Shown here: positions 13,095 to 24,850 of the stretch, piece by piece
Numbering within the stretch: the stretch's first letter is position 1
Layout: each line of letters starts with the position of its first letter
Source: Emydura subglobosa
Taxonomy: Eukaryota; Chordata; Testudines; Chelidae
Length of the DNA stretch: 64,000 bases
Assembly: GCA_007922225.1 (NCBI GenBank)
Contig: ML679970.1
Span: 17,906,290 to 17,970,289, forward strand
Direction: 5' to 3'
The notes under the pieces: model-generated
Database searches by the model: none
What the model was told of the DNA's origin: nothing
Seen by the model: the letters and a program-made list of their open reading frames with translations, nothing else
Program-made: the position numbers and the translations under genes

Positions 13095-13240
13095 GGGGAA
13101 CTGGGATCAATTCCCAGCTGTGGAGTAGAGAGAGATTCTTTGTGTGACTCTGGCCAAGGCACTTAATCCCTCTGCACATCAGTTCCCCATCTTTAAAAAT
13201 GGACATAAGAATCCTTTCCTGCCTCATGGGGGTATTGTCA
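13095..13240 (+). mobile_element. MIR SINE fragment
   Basis: Reads like the MIR core and tail: TTCCCAGCTGTGGAG, TGTGTGACTCTGGCCAAGGC, ACTTAATCCCTCTGCACATC, then AGTTCCCCATCTTTAAAAAT. Orientation is plus by the order of these pieces. An ancient, well-diverged copy. Confidence 0.65.
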
Positions 13241-15391
13241 CGGTACTTGGTTACTACGGTGATGAGAGCCATATAAGCGCCTGTGATGTGAGTGTCAGTT
13301 GAACCTAGGCACTATCAGGTGGATTTGCTTGATTCCATCCTGAAATCTGGCCCAACTTGATGGTTTCCCTTTGAGTGAGTTGAATGTGGAGCTTGATCTT
13401 CCAAGACACCAATTTGTATGTACTAGAAACAGTGGCCCACGCTGCAGCCTTCTTCAGTCCCACCTATCAATCACTTCAGCAGCACCTTCATCAAGTATTT
13501 ATCCTACCATGTTTCAATCTGGATTGTAATGGGGCTGGAGTAGGGACCCATTTCTCTGTGTTCAGCAAGACACTTAACATCCCCTGTCCAAAAATACCAA
13601 ACCCCCCCCCCCCCCTTTCTGTTATGTCTGGAGTGTAGGTGTCTCCCCTTTCTTACAGTTTGATAGCTGGCTGTTATGGGAGCTCTGGGATTGTCAACAG
13701 AGTGCGGTTTGTACCCAACCACGGTAATTTATGCATCGGACTAATTTGTTTTTGAAATTAAGATCTTGACATTAGAGGAATGCACATTAGTTTACTCAAG
13801 AATGTAATGCAGTGTCAGTAGAACCCTCTGGGTAAACCTATACCAAGAGATTCCTTCCCACAATATATAGTTGTTCTTCACTGTTCACATAGCAGTCGTC
13901 CCTCGAAACTCCAGTCAGCCAGCCAGATCATCCCCTCCTGCATTAAAAGCCACCAGAAGGAGATTTTAGGATGGGACTCTCCAGATGGATTTCCTTGTGG
14001 AGTTCCTCTGGAAAAGCGTGTGAACCATGCTCCCAAACCTGGCAGATCCCAGGAATGTCAGGAGCATCCATGCTGGCTCTGGCCCCCAGTGACTTATCCC
14101 CATATCGTTCCCCTAGATCACAGCTGCCCTTAGGATTCCTGTGGGACTACATAGAAGATAATACAGCCCCAGCCTGTATTACGTTGTTTCTTCTAGACCA
14201 CTTCTGTGGAAGGAAGAAGAATTATTTGCAGCCCCCTATGACTTGCCTAAGCTCTTCTCCTCCAGACTGAATGGCAATTGCTGGCTGTGTTTGGGGGTGG
14301 AGGGGAGATGGTTTCATTTTGGAGGCTGAGCCCCCATCCATGCAAACAGGGTCCACTTCCCCCACAAGCAGATCTGAGAAGATGGAGATGTTCTAGCCCT
14401 GTTCCAGATCTTGGTCCTGATTCACAGGAAGAGATCTCTGTTTCCTGAATAGTGCACTTGTAAAGCCATGATCAGGTAAACCTTAGCTAGAACAATTCTT
14501 CACTGGGGATCTTCCCCTGTCCCCCCTTCAATTATACTGCTCATTGTTTTGATTCTGTCCTTTTTCCAGCCACTTTTGCCAATTAACTGAATGTTTTTTT
14601 GTTTTTTTGAAAAAAACCAACACAACTTACCAGCTGGCACCAGCCAATTCTCTCCGCCTTCCTTTAAGTTCCCCTTCTTCTGCACTGAAGTCAAAATAGT
14701 GAGCGTGTCAGTCTGTCATGTTGTTCAATCCAGTGTTGTGACTCTACTGCAGGAGTTTACAATCCAAATAGCTGCAGTAATGGCATGGGAGGTATCAGGA
14801 AATTAGAAAAGTGAATTTTGTTTAAAAAAAAAAAATCTCATGATCCTACCTTAAAATTCAAGGGAGCTAGCCAGAGGGATCCTGACTATTAACTGACAGG
14901 GTAATAGAAGCACTTACCTTGGTGGAAACTGGAGAGCACAGCTCGTCAAGTCCTGAAAGCTCAGGCTAACAGCACTTGCTCTGCTAGCTTTCTCTCCTTT
15001 TAAAAAGTCACTTTATCATTCTGTGCTGACTCTAGCAGTGCCATGAGCTATAATAGGCAATTAGCTCTCAGCAGATTTATGTGACGTTGCATTTTATAAG
15101 CAATCGTCTGTTTAATGATTAAACAGACTGGTTGTATCTAATGTTCACAGGGCTTGATTTTGCTCTTCTATCACTGATGTACAGAAGGATTCCACTGAAG
15201 TGAGCGGTATATCTGGCACCAGATATAGGTTCAGTTTAGATGGAGAGCAGAGACAAGTCAGGTAAGAAAAACTCGTTAGCAGTGTCTGCTTCCTGGTGCA
15301 TTCAGCTGTTATCTAAAGGCTGGAGTGATGTTATTAGCGGAAATCTGGATTGCACTAATAGGGGTCTCCCTTTTTAATGTTGATGAGACAG
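13241..15391. other. Presumed intron with poly-C run and small palindrome
   Basis: No exon or dispersed repeat recognised. A 14-base C run lies at 13602-13615. A 23-base perfect palindrome with one central base (arms GTCTGTTTAAT) lies at 15106-15128. Confidence 0.4.
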
Positions 15392-16054
15392 AAACCAAGG
15401 GGGATTGATTTAAATCACAGCAATTTAAATCAACAATGTAAATCATGATTTAAATCACCAAGCCTTGAAAGCCTTGATTTTAATCGTCTATTTTACTCAG
15501 CTTTCCCATTTGTACTTCAGTTATCATCTAAAGAAAGGTGTATTCTCATTGGTAGATATAACATCAAAACATTAATATACAACTAATTGGACCCTTACAC
15601 TAGATATGGTACATCTTTTTGCTACCTATGAGGATAAATTATAATTATATACATTTATTTAAGCAATTATATAGCTTAATATTTTCAGATTCTTATTAAT
15701 TGTACATTTTTAGTAAAGTTGAGAAAATCGTGAACGATATATTGCTTATATACCAGATAATTAACTTTTTGCTCATGGCTTGTGTCAAACTTCATTAGGA
15801 TGGTGACTGGAATTTAATTAAATACAATACAGCATCTAAAATGTATTTTTATTAAACAAATCCACCTTACATTTTTTTGCTATATAAACTTCCCTTATCG
15901 AAATGTTTAATCTTTTCAGCTAAATTGTTTATTAAAGGAACGGAAGGATTAACTGTAGTCAGAGAACTATATTGATTATTTCAAGTCAGCCTGAGAAAAA
16001 TTTCAAATATGCCTACTTGAAAGTGACTAGAACTTAATTTCCTACTCACCTAAG

Positions 16055-16496
16055 CAAGGTTGCCAACTGTCTGTAACAGACAATCAGTAAAAAAAAATGT
16101 ACAATTTTAACACTGTCAGTAAATCTGTAAATAAATGAAAATGTCCGTAAAATTGGGTAGAAATAAAACATTGTATTTTGACATTGATTGTCGTCATTCA
16201 GAATCACTTCTTGTATCACAAAACTACACTCATCATGACTTCTTCAATTTCCTGTTTTCTATTATTGTACGTGCCCAAAGAACCCGATTGATCAATTAAC
16301 TGCAGCTAAAACAATTGCGTAATTCCAAATTCCTGTGTACAGAATATCGCAAGTGAGTACACACTTTTGTGACATTATTGTATTGTTTATGGTATATTTA
16401 ATGATGTCAGTAAAAAGTTTACCATGTCAGTAAAAAAAAAAAAAATCAACTTCAAAGCTTTGTCAGTAAAAACTAAATGCAAGGTTGGCAACTCTG
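16055..16496. mobile_element. Nested MITE with GTTGCCAAC ends
   Basis: The left end CAAGGTTGCCAAC is matched in inverse orientation by the right end GTTGGCAACTCTG. The interior has several GTCAGTAAA pieces and a poly-A at about 16432-16444. CARRG-type ends suggest a non-autonomous hAT. It sits inside the hAT relic, downstream of its transposase remnant. Confidence 0.6.
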
Positions 16497-16589
16497 CCCT
16501 ATGTTTACTCTCTTGAAAATGGGTCTCATAAGTTACTTAGACTGTCCTTTAGACCTTTAAAACTAGTAGATCTCATCCCCTCCCTCCTC

Positions 16590-17900
16590 GTTTTCATTCA
16601 CAGTCTGGAAAAGAGAGACAAGTTTTCCTGCTTTTTTTAACTCCCAATCGATTTCTCACCTTTGAATAAATCAGTCCAAATGAAGAAAATATTCTTTCTG
16701 TGCTTGCCAAAGAGGCTATTGCTATAAAAAAAAGCTGGCCTAGCGCTTTAAGAAAATCTGATTCCAGATGCTTAGCTGGTGACTTCCACCAGGTCAGGGG
16801 TGTGATTTTCTTTAAAACATCAGCAGAAAATATGTACTGCTTGAATGATTCACCTCCAGCCCTGAAACTTATTATGGTTCAAAGTCTCTTGAAATTCTTT
16901 CCAAATTTCAACAGCATCAGCAATAGAGCAGCAATCATTCTGCAGTTTCTCTAAAGCTATGGAAATAGGTTTCAGGATATTCAGCATATCTTCTACATTT
17001 CTCTTTAATCTGGCATTCTGCTTTGAGTTCCAACTACTTTGTCACAATTTTCTTCACAAATTGCCATCTCGATAGGGCAGCTCTTAATAAAGAGCTCAAT
17101 ACAGTCAACCACTGAATTCCATGTTTCATCTTGGGGGCGAATTCATTTGGATCTTCTTGGTCTTTTCAGTGACACTGAAGCAAAGTGGCTGTTTTGGGAG
17201 TATTTTGCAATTTTCAACAATATTTTACTTTATTCCTGAAGCTGTACTTAAGTCTTTGGCTAAAAGATGTATCAGGTGAGCACTGAACCCACATGATACG
17301 AGTTTCAGGTTCCCTCATTATTTTCCTCTAGATTGGTTCTCATTGCTACATTTGCAGCACTGTCTGTGACAAAGCTGCTACACAGTTCAATTTTTGTTCA
17401 GTTTGTTATAGCTTTTATTGTTGTATGGACATTACCTGATGTATCAATTGTTTCTGTTAAACAGACAACCCCATCTTGTACTGTCAGGCAAGCACATGTT
17501 ACTGAATCATTGTGTGCATTGCTCCACCCATCAAGACCCAGATTAATGAATATATTTTTGCATACAGTTCAGTTTCCTTCTTATACAGTGTGTATACAGC
17601 AACGTTTCTTCCGGTGTGTGGAGTGTAGCCTGGTTGTAATAATTTAACCGTGTCCATGAAATATTTATTCTGAATGAGACAAAAGGGAGAATTTGTGGCA
17701 TAAATAAACTGAGCAGTGTTTTTGATCAATGGAGTCTTGCTGGAATTTGTTGGTCCTGATTATGAACTCAGCCATGGTTTTACTGGATGATAGTCTGTTT
17801 TGATACAAGTAACTTAGTGTGTGAAGTATGTTTGTTTAGTTGCAGTACTGCTTGTGGTACCAGCAGATGAGTATGAAGTTGTTGACATTATAGATGATGG
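16590..17900 (-). pseudogene. hAT-family transposase remnant
   Basis: Read on the minus strand, the protein pieces run from high to low coordinates. First comes a segment with NAHNDSVTCACLTVQDG and ETIDTSGNVHT (catalytic-core region), then FVTDSAANVAMRTNLEE (the TDxAAN motif of hAT enzymes). Last comes WWKSPAKHLESDFLKALGQL followed by ASTERIFSSFGLIHSKVRNR, the hAT C-terminal dimerisation region. Many stops and frame changes separate the pieces, so it is inactive. The N-terminal zinc-finger part was not identified. Confidence 0.75.
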
Positions 17901-18553
17901 ACATTCATAACCCCTTATGTCTAAGCTGGACCCAGAAACAAAATGGTAAGAAAAGGTCACTTACTTGTTATTCAGTGCACTGCTTTAAAAAAAGATTGTA
18001 AATGAAAGATTCCTCTTACTGCAACTATTTGTACTGCTGTTTAAATGCTATAATTTATTCTTAACCTGGTTTTATAGGGAAAACAATAAATCATAAGGAT
18101 TATCTAACTCTATTTTAACCCTTATCTCTAGCAACATACCATACAGCTTGAAAAAAAATTAAATGTTAAAATTCATAAACCCTAATAAAACATAACTTAT
18201 AAATAGGATATTTTTATCTAGGATGTTTGATTATACTGAGCAATACAAAACCATTTTAGAAACCAGAATAAGGTGATTGATAAATATTCCTACAACAAAC
18301 TAACATACCAATTATATTTTGAACATAAACATCTTGAAATTCATAAGAAAACCCCCCCAAACTCAAATTTATTACAGTAGTTAAAGTTTTCATTTACTAG
18401 CATAGTAAAACATGGTGGGCAGTCCATAAGAATGGTGCAAAATAACTTTATTAACCAGTTGATCCAGACTTCTCAGACATGTTCACATCATCATCTTCAA
18501 CATGATTGCCTTTGTGGAGCATTTTTCTTAACGCTGTTTCATTCTGACAACCA

Positions 18554-19340
18554 GGTCTTGAAAGAGATCTTGGAGTCATCATGGATAGTTCTGTGAAAAC
18601 ATTTGCTCAATGTGCAGTGGCAGTCAAAAAAGCTAACAATGTTAAGAACCATTAAGAAAGGGATAGATAATAAGACAAAATATCATAATGCCACTATATA
18701 AATCCAGGGTATACCATGTGCAGTTCTGGTCACTCCCATCTCAAAAAAGATATGTTAGAATTGGAAAAAATACAGAGAAAGGCAACAAAAATTATTAGAG
18801 TTATGGAGCAGCTTCCATAAGAAGAAAGATTAAAAAGACTGGAACTGTTCATCTTAGAAAAGAGACAACTAAAGAAGGATATGATAGAGGTCTGTAAAAT
18901 CACAAATGGTGTGGAGAAAGTGAATAAGGAATTGTTATTTACCCCTTCACATTACACAAGAAACAGGAGTCACCTGATTAAATTAATGGGCAGCAGGTTT
19001 AAAACAAACATAAGGAAGTACTTCTTCACACAACACCCAGTCAGCCTGTGGAACTCTTTGCCATGGGATGTTGTGAAGGCCAAAAGTATAGATAAGTTCC
19101 TGGAGGATAGGTCCATCAGTGGCTATTAGCCAAGATGGCCAGGACTGCAACTCCTGCTCTGGGTGTCCCTAAACCTCTGATTGCCAGAAACTGGGATTTG
19201 ACTGTGGGGATGGATCACTCGATAAATTAACCTGTTCTATTCATTCCCTCTGAAGTTTCTGGCACCAGCCACTGTCAGAAGGATATTGGGCTACATGGAT
19301 CATTGGTCTCATCCAGTACGGTCATTCTGATGTTCTTATG
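18554..19340 (+). mobile_element. CR1 LINE 3' end nested in the hAT relic
   Basis: Frame pieces give the CR1 ORF2 C terminus: VCKITNGVEKVNKELLF, RNRSHLIKLMGSRFKTNIRK and SLWNSLPWDVVKAKSIDKFL, in an open frame from 18881 to 19129. The 3' UTR follows (GGCCAGGACTGCAACTCCTG and GATATTGGGCTACATGGATC), ending with CR1-like GATGTTCTTATG at 19340. It is 5'-truncated, as is usual. Confidence 0.85.
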
Positions 19341-19466
19341 GTATCTCTTGGAGTCGGAGGCTGTTCCCCAATGCCTGTGATGACTTTGCTGGTCTCTTGT
19401 ACCCAATAGCACAGACTCTGGGTCCCCCCAGGATCAAGCCCTAATACAGTAAATGATCTATTGTGC

Positions 19467-19491
19467 CATATATATATATATATATATATAT
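19467..19491. repeat. TA dinucleotide microsatellite
   Basis: An uninterrupted AT/TA run of about 12 units in the right part of the hAT relic. Confidence 0.95.
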
Positions 19492-19761
19492 GCTTGATCT
19501 CAAAAGATAACTTTTTTTTATAATTATTTTTACACAGAAAAGTAGCTTTTAATGCAAAGTGTTTGATAGAGGCTCATGGATTCATCACTTTTCATTTAAA
19601 TGTTTTCAGAGATTATAATTTTAGGCCTTAACATATTTTGTATAAATTGAAATTTCATTTTAAACAAGTTAATTTTTAAAAGAAAAATGTATTTAAATAA
19701 CAATAAAAAATGTTATTTTGAATTTTTTTCCCAAATAAATGATCTATTTTTATCCACCTTG

Positions 19762-21305
19762 TGAGACATTCAGATATTACACACAGATAGCTAGATAGTC
19801 TTGCATGACTCCATCCATTATGTGTATCAGGAGGTGCATCAGGTTTACATGATGTTCCGTAGGACGCTTAAAATTTTGGATGTAATAATGCAGCCTTAGG
19901 ATTAATAGTTAATTTTAAGATTACCTTCATAACACTATGAGAGAGACATGCATCTATTACACACGCGATGGAACTCAGTTTTTAATTTTTATTAATATGT
20001 GTCTTGTTGAATCTAAATTAAGTGCATATTTGGGAACCGTAAACTGAAGCATTACTCTTAATGGTGTGTGTTCTTGAATGGTAAAAGTACATCATCGGTC
20101 TCTTCTTCTTGAAATATAGGAGTCGTTAGTTGCAGCTGAGTTTCCCTTGAATTTGTCACCAATCATAACCTAGTCTAAGCCTATAAAGTCCCAAACTGGG
20201 TATTTCAGAAGCAACTAAGGTCTTTTTAAAAGAGCCAAATTAAAGCAGGGTACCAAAAAAAGAGAAAAGTTGGGCTAGGTCTGTATTTCCAAAAGAGGGG
20301 AGGTAATTGCTGCTGTATGAAGGAGAGGTTGTTTTGGCGAACTCTAGGGGGGTTCTGTGGTAGATGTAAAATGGTCTGCCTTGTTCTGTACTACTAGAGT
20401 TGTGTGAAGGGTTCTACTAAACTAAGAAGGGTTTGATGTTCGCAGTCCCTCTCTAGAACATCTGCCTCAGGCCCTAGAACTTTTTCAGCCCTGGACAGTT
20501 TTTAACACATGGGACCTATCTCAAACTCCTCTCTCTACCTTTTTGTTTTTGATGTTCATGAAAGGTTGGAAAGTGCCTCCTGCTCACAAGCACCTTCCTC
20601 AGACAATTTGCTTATGCCTCCCCTGTCAGCCTACCCGTAGGGTCACTGTCTTTTTGTTAATCCTCAAAAAGGTCTTCAGGGAGGCAGCCTTTCCAGTCCA
20701 CCATGCCTTAGACAGCAGGTGTGCCTTTGCTACTATGCAAAAGATTCGCCGGTGCTATCTCCGTCTGCTTATTTACAGAGCTTACTGCAGTGCAACCAGT
20801 ACTTTCTGGATCCAGTTGGCCGTTGTAGGGGAGGGACATTCTGATATCACTTTAGGTACTTTGTTTTTTAGTGCTCGTACGTTGTAAGATTTAATGGGGG
20901 TGCCTGCACCAAACAGTACAATCGTTCTTATCCCATGTACCCTCAAATGCTAAAAGGAAGAAGCCATATTAATCTGCAAAGTTGCCTAACCATGCACATG
21001 AGTGCTGGTGAGCTTATGCTAGTTTCCTGGAGGATTGTGGATTGTTTCCTTTGGTCCGTGGTAGATTACTTTCTTTTTTTGTTCATCGGGGCTTTTATTC
21101 TCTCTCCTTTTCCCAGCTATCTGTGGTCAGGAAGCCAGATCAGTCTTTTCCAGGCTTGCTGGTGCACTGCTTACTCCATCCTCCCAGTCTAGCCTCTGTT
21201 TAACTCTAGTCTCAAATACTTTCCTAACAGGATTCCCTTCATCCGTCTGGCAGATATCCCCATACCATTTCATCATGCTCTGTGGCAGCTTCTCTCTGAT
21301 ACTGC
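19762..21305. other. Presumed intron, nothing recognised
   Basis: No exon and no clear repeat. A 114-codon open frame at 20543-20887 has no recognisable domain and is treated as chance. Confidence 0.4.
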
Positions 21306-22667
21306 TGTGATGGGGTCCCCAGGCTGCAACCTGGACTGTGGGACTGATGAGCCCTTCAAACCCATCAATCTGGGCTGCCTCTCACACTGTGGTGCTGATG
21401 TCCAGTTACAAACCTTTGGTAGGCCCTGCACTCACACAGACAGACTTCCACAGGCAGGGACACACCCAACAAATTTACATGAATGGTCTCCCAGCCACTC
21501 ATTAAGCAACAAAAGAGAGGCTCCAGCCAATTTTCCCCAGCCTCGCAGCCCAGAACTGTACCGTCTTGCACTGTCAGAAGCCTGACCAGTGTAAGTTCAT
21601 TAAGTAGTTTGCCACTCCTTCAGTATGGAGTGGACACCCGCAAGCCCAGGGGTTCTCAAACTGGGGGTTGTGACCCCTCAGGAGGTTGCAAGGTTATTAT
21701 GGAGGGGTTGCAAGCTGTCAACCCCCCATGCATGCTGGTAAGGATGGGTGGGGTCCTCACTTTTGTCAGGGGGTTATCACAGCCTGAAATATTTTCAAAG
21801 GGGGTCCCAGCAAAAAAAAGTTTGAGAACCCATGCAACTAGCCTTTGTAAACCGAGCTGAGGTTTTCCAAGCACTTCAACCAAAAATGCACTGTTTGAGG
21901 TAAAATAGAAAACAGGTTTATTAATTACAAAAAGGTAGATTTTAAGTAATTATAAGTAGCAAGTGTAGAGATTAAAGTTGGTTACTTAAGAAATAAAAAT
22001 AAATTTGCAGTTTCCAAACTAGTTCTATAAACTAAGCAGGGTTTGAATCAGGCAGGGTACCCTGCCAGATGGTACAAGAAGATTTCAAATCCTCAGTAAA
22101 CAAGCTGGGATTACCTTTCAACCTGGGACCAAACTCCCTCCGTTCAGAGTTGTTTGTTTTTTCTTCCCCTTCCAGACCTCCTTCCAGGTGTTGAAATTTG
22201 GGGGGAGAACAGCAAGTAATGATGTCACTTCCCCTCTTTTATACTTTCTTCCAGTCTGCTGGAAAGATCTTTGCTGTGATGTGGGAGTCAGGCAGTCCCC
22301 TTTGGTCAAGCAGTCTCCATTGCGTACGTGCCTTCTCCGAGAAGTCTCTGTGGTTAGTGGATTGGGTGATTGAGGAGCCATTAATTGCCTCTGACAACTG
22401 ATGGCAACTTCTTTGTTATAACTGAAAGGCTGGTTGTGGGTGTTCCCAACCACACGACTTATTGCAGTAACGCATACATAGCAAAACTTCATAACGTCAG
22501 ATACAACGATAACACGCACAATCCAACAGGATATTAATGTTCAACAGATCAAGGCTTTTCAAATGATACCTCACAAGGCATGAGTTATACACAACATATC
22601 AGAATCCTATCATAGTGGTGAATATGGGGGTTACACAACTGCAGTGTGTCACACTGAGAGTGTCACA
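21306..22667. mobile_element. Solo LTR of a retrovirus-like element
   Basis: The element starts TGTGATGGGGTCCCC and ends GAGTGTCACA, so its ends are TG...CA with TGTGA/TCACA inverted. It is flanked on both sides by ACTGC (21301-21305 and 22668-22672), a perfect 5-bp target duplication. No internal gag, pol or env and no second LTR is present. A hAT MITE has inserted at 21647-21834, so the LTR itself is about 1.17 kb. Transcription direction is uncertain; AATAAA-like signals are seen on the minus strand. Chelonian genomes carry similar LTRs. Confidence 0.75.
21647..21834. mobile_element. hAT MITE inside the solo LTR
   Basis: The left end CAGGGGTTCTCAAACTGGGGG is matched inversely by GTTTGAGAACCCATG. 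Inside are GGTTGTGACCCCTCAGGAGG and GCCTGAAATATTTTCAAAG, the same family as the inner unit at 7128-7417. No clear 8-bp duplication remains. Confidence 0.75.
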
Positions 22668-22672
22668 ACTGC

Positions 22673-23544
22673 AGACCCGGGTCTCGCTCCTGATGGCACT
22701 AGTCTGCATGTGGCTCAGCAATGTCACCCCTCTCACTGCCGTCAAACATCTCATTTCAGTGGCATCAATCAGCCTCTTATTACCTGACTTCTCAATCTCT
22801 CTCTGATTGCTGTACCTCCTGTGTTTGGTTTGTCTAGTGCCTGACATCACAGCACTGGAAGCTTATAGGGTTGTTTTAATCCAGGGTCAATGTCTGTGGC
22901 CATGTGCATCTCTTGCAAATAGAGATGCACCCAAGAGCCAAAGTTCAGATCTGGATTTTTCTCTGCATTCAGAAGTGTTTGAATCAGGACCCAAGATCTT
23001 CACCGATTCTACTGCCTGGCTATCACTGGGGACAATTTGGAAGGAGATTTCGCCCCCAAAAAAGAGGTTTAACTGCTGCTGCTGGGGCAATCTAGAGAGT
23101 TGCTCCAGCTGCATGGTCACCGCACCTATAAAATTTGCTCAGCTACCCTCTTTACAGGTGGAAGGGCGGCCAAGCCAAACTTCAGCGAGTAGCGTTATGA
23201 CCTGGTATGTGGAGAGTCTTGTTCCTGTACCACAGAGTGAAGGGAAATCTGTTGAGAACTCGACTCCTGATGGCATCAGCTCGTGCCCGGGGGAGGGGGA
23301 TAAGGGAGACTCCCTGGCTGAAGGATATCCAGGGTCTCTGGGGAGTGGATGGGGATGGGGCATGTATGGGGACCTGAACAGGGTCCCTGTTGGGGGTGGT
23401 GGGACAGGATCAGAATGTCCCTGTTCTCTCCCTTCCTGCAAGAAATGTCTCAATTGACGCCACTGCTGGCTATATCCCGGATTATAGTAAAACAAGGGAA
23501 GTTATGAAGTAGAACCAAATTCTGATCCTCTGTGCCACAGAAGT
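22673..23544. other. Presumed intron with the window's longest ORF
   Basis: Contains a 216-codon open frame at 22807-23457 with no recognised domain, many Ser/Gly/Pro and a low-complexity GWGWG patch. It lies in relatively GC-rich DNA where long frames arise by chance; not called as a gene. Confidence 0.4.
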
Positions 23545-23660
23545 CCTGTGTAACTTTGGGCAAGTCATGTCACCCATCTGTGCCTCAGTTTCCTACGTCT
23601 GTAAAATGGAGGTAGTTAGCAGTTACCCATCTTTGTAGAGCACTTTGCATTTATCTAGAA
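23545..23660 (+). mobile_element. MIR SINE fragment
   Basis: TAACTTTGGGCAAGTCATGT, CTGTGCCTCAGTTTCCTACG and TCTGTAAAATGGAGGTAG follow the MIR core/tail order on the plus strand. Confidence 0.75.
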
Positions 23661-24209
23661 ATTTCCCTTTGAGAACTTCAGAATATTAATGAGCTCTTTT
23701 TGAAGGGGGGGAAGGAAGAAGCAAGATAAATCTTGAAGAGGAGATAGTCTTGCTGAAAGCAACCTCGGTGTGTGTGGAATTGATTTGTTTTGCCTGTGGG
23801 AGGACTTGGAGTCCTTATTTATAACTAAACTTGATCCATCTTAGTTTAGACTTGTTCCAAATCATCAAGTTAATTCAGGCAATAATAATAATACATGGGA
23901 GGTACTAGCTGTCAGCAGCCCCCTGGTGCTATAAACAAGATGGTCTATTGCTAGCCGTTTTCTCTGATTTATTGGGCCTTTTTTGTTCTTGTTTTATGGC
24001 TAGTGGATCAGGGGCAGTGGTAGAAGTAAAGTGTTTAAATAAAGGGGCTGTTTTGTGGGTTTGGTGCTTGCACTGAAGTGTCTAGGGCTTGCCTTCTTCC
24101 CTACCCTTCGCCCACCGAATTGCTGAGTACACAGAGCAATCATTGAAACCTGTGGGGTTGTTCATTGGGAAGCTAGCGGGTGCTCGGTGTCTCTGAAAAT
24201 TGGGCCATG

Positions 24210-24850
24210 CAGGTTGCATCTACACTGCACACTAAGCCTGGGCTTTGACTCAGGTTTGGGCCCAAGCTCACCTTCTGTTTACACACAAATCAGTCTGACT
24301 CGGGTCAGCAAGCCCTCAGGATGTGGGTGCTAGAACGCTGCTAGGGGGTAGGTTAGAGTCCCGGTCCCATTGTGCCTTGAGTCCGAGCCCTGTCATTTTG
24401 CTGTGTGGATATAGGTCAGGCGATAGACCTGAGTCAGAAGGTCTGTGTTGTGCAGTATGGATGCATTAGCAAGGCTGTGAAACCTGGGTCTAGCAATTGT
24501 AAGCCCAGGTTTACAATGCAGTGTAGATGCTCAGATGCAGGTTTGGAAGCACATGGTACTTCTACACTGCAATAAAAAACCCATGGCACAGCTGTGGCGG
24601 GCCTGTAGGGCTAAAAATAGCAGTACAGATGTTTGGACTCAGGCTGGAGCCTGGGCTCTGAAGCCCGGCAAGTAGGAAGGGGCCTGAATGTCTAAACTGC
24701 TAGTGTTAGCCCCATGGCCCGAGTCTGAATCAGTTGACCCAGGCTCTGAGACTGTGCCTTGGGTATCTTATTGCAGTGCAGCTGTACCCTCAGAGTGCAC
24801 AAGCCCAGATCTCTCGGACCTGGGTTTACACTGAAGTGTAGACATAACCA
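24210..24850. mobile_element. Cluster of TCTACACTGC-ended MITEs
   Basis: The left end GCATCTACACTGCACACTAA pairs inversely with CACTGAAGTGTAGACATAAC at the right end. Internal ends (TGCAGTGTAGATGCTCAGAT near 24519; CTTCTACACTGCAATAAAAA near 24559) suggest two adjacent or nested copies. Repeated CAGGTTTGG / GAGCCTGGGC strings belong to this family. Confidence 0.55.

Larger units (their letters stand above)
15392..19761 (-). mobile_element. Decayed hAT DNA transposon with nested insertions
   Basis: The ends match as inverted repeats: left CAAGGGGGATTGATTTAAATCA (from 15396), right (reverse complement) CAAGGTGGATAAAAATAGATCA, ending at 19761. TGAGACA flanks both sides (15384-15390 and 19762-19768), close to an 8-bp hAT target duplication, although four extra bases sit before the left end. 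Inside, the minus strand carries hAT transposase remnants. A MITE and a CR1 are nested within. The terminal matches are moderate, so the exact borders are approximate. Confidence 0.65.

Noticed and set aside
13971..14270. ATG CTG GCT near 14072 as the canonical GRIP2 first exon
   Set aside because: Frame continues without the expected basic N-terminal residues and no suitable phase-1 donor was found.
18881..19129. 82-codon frame as a host gene
   Set aside because: Sequence is the CR1 ORF2 C terminus followed by CR1 3' UTR; a transposon piece.
22118..22519. 133-codon minus-strand frame inside the solo LTR
   Set aside because: Lies wholly within the LTR, which normally has no gene; taken as chance.
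22807..23457. 216-codon open frame, the longest in the window
   Set aside because: No domain, start context or splice logic; rich in low-complexity Gly/Ser/Pro, next to an LTR, in GC-richer DNA where such frames occur by chance.
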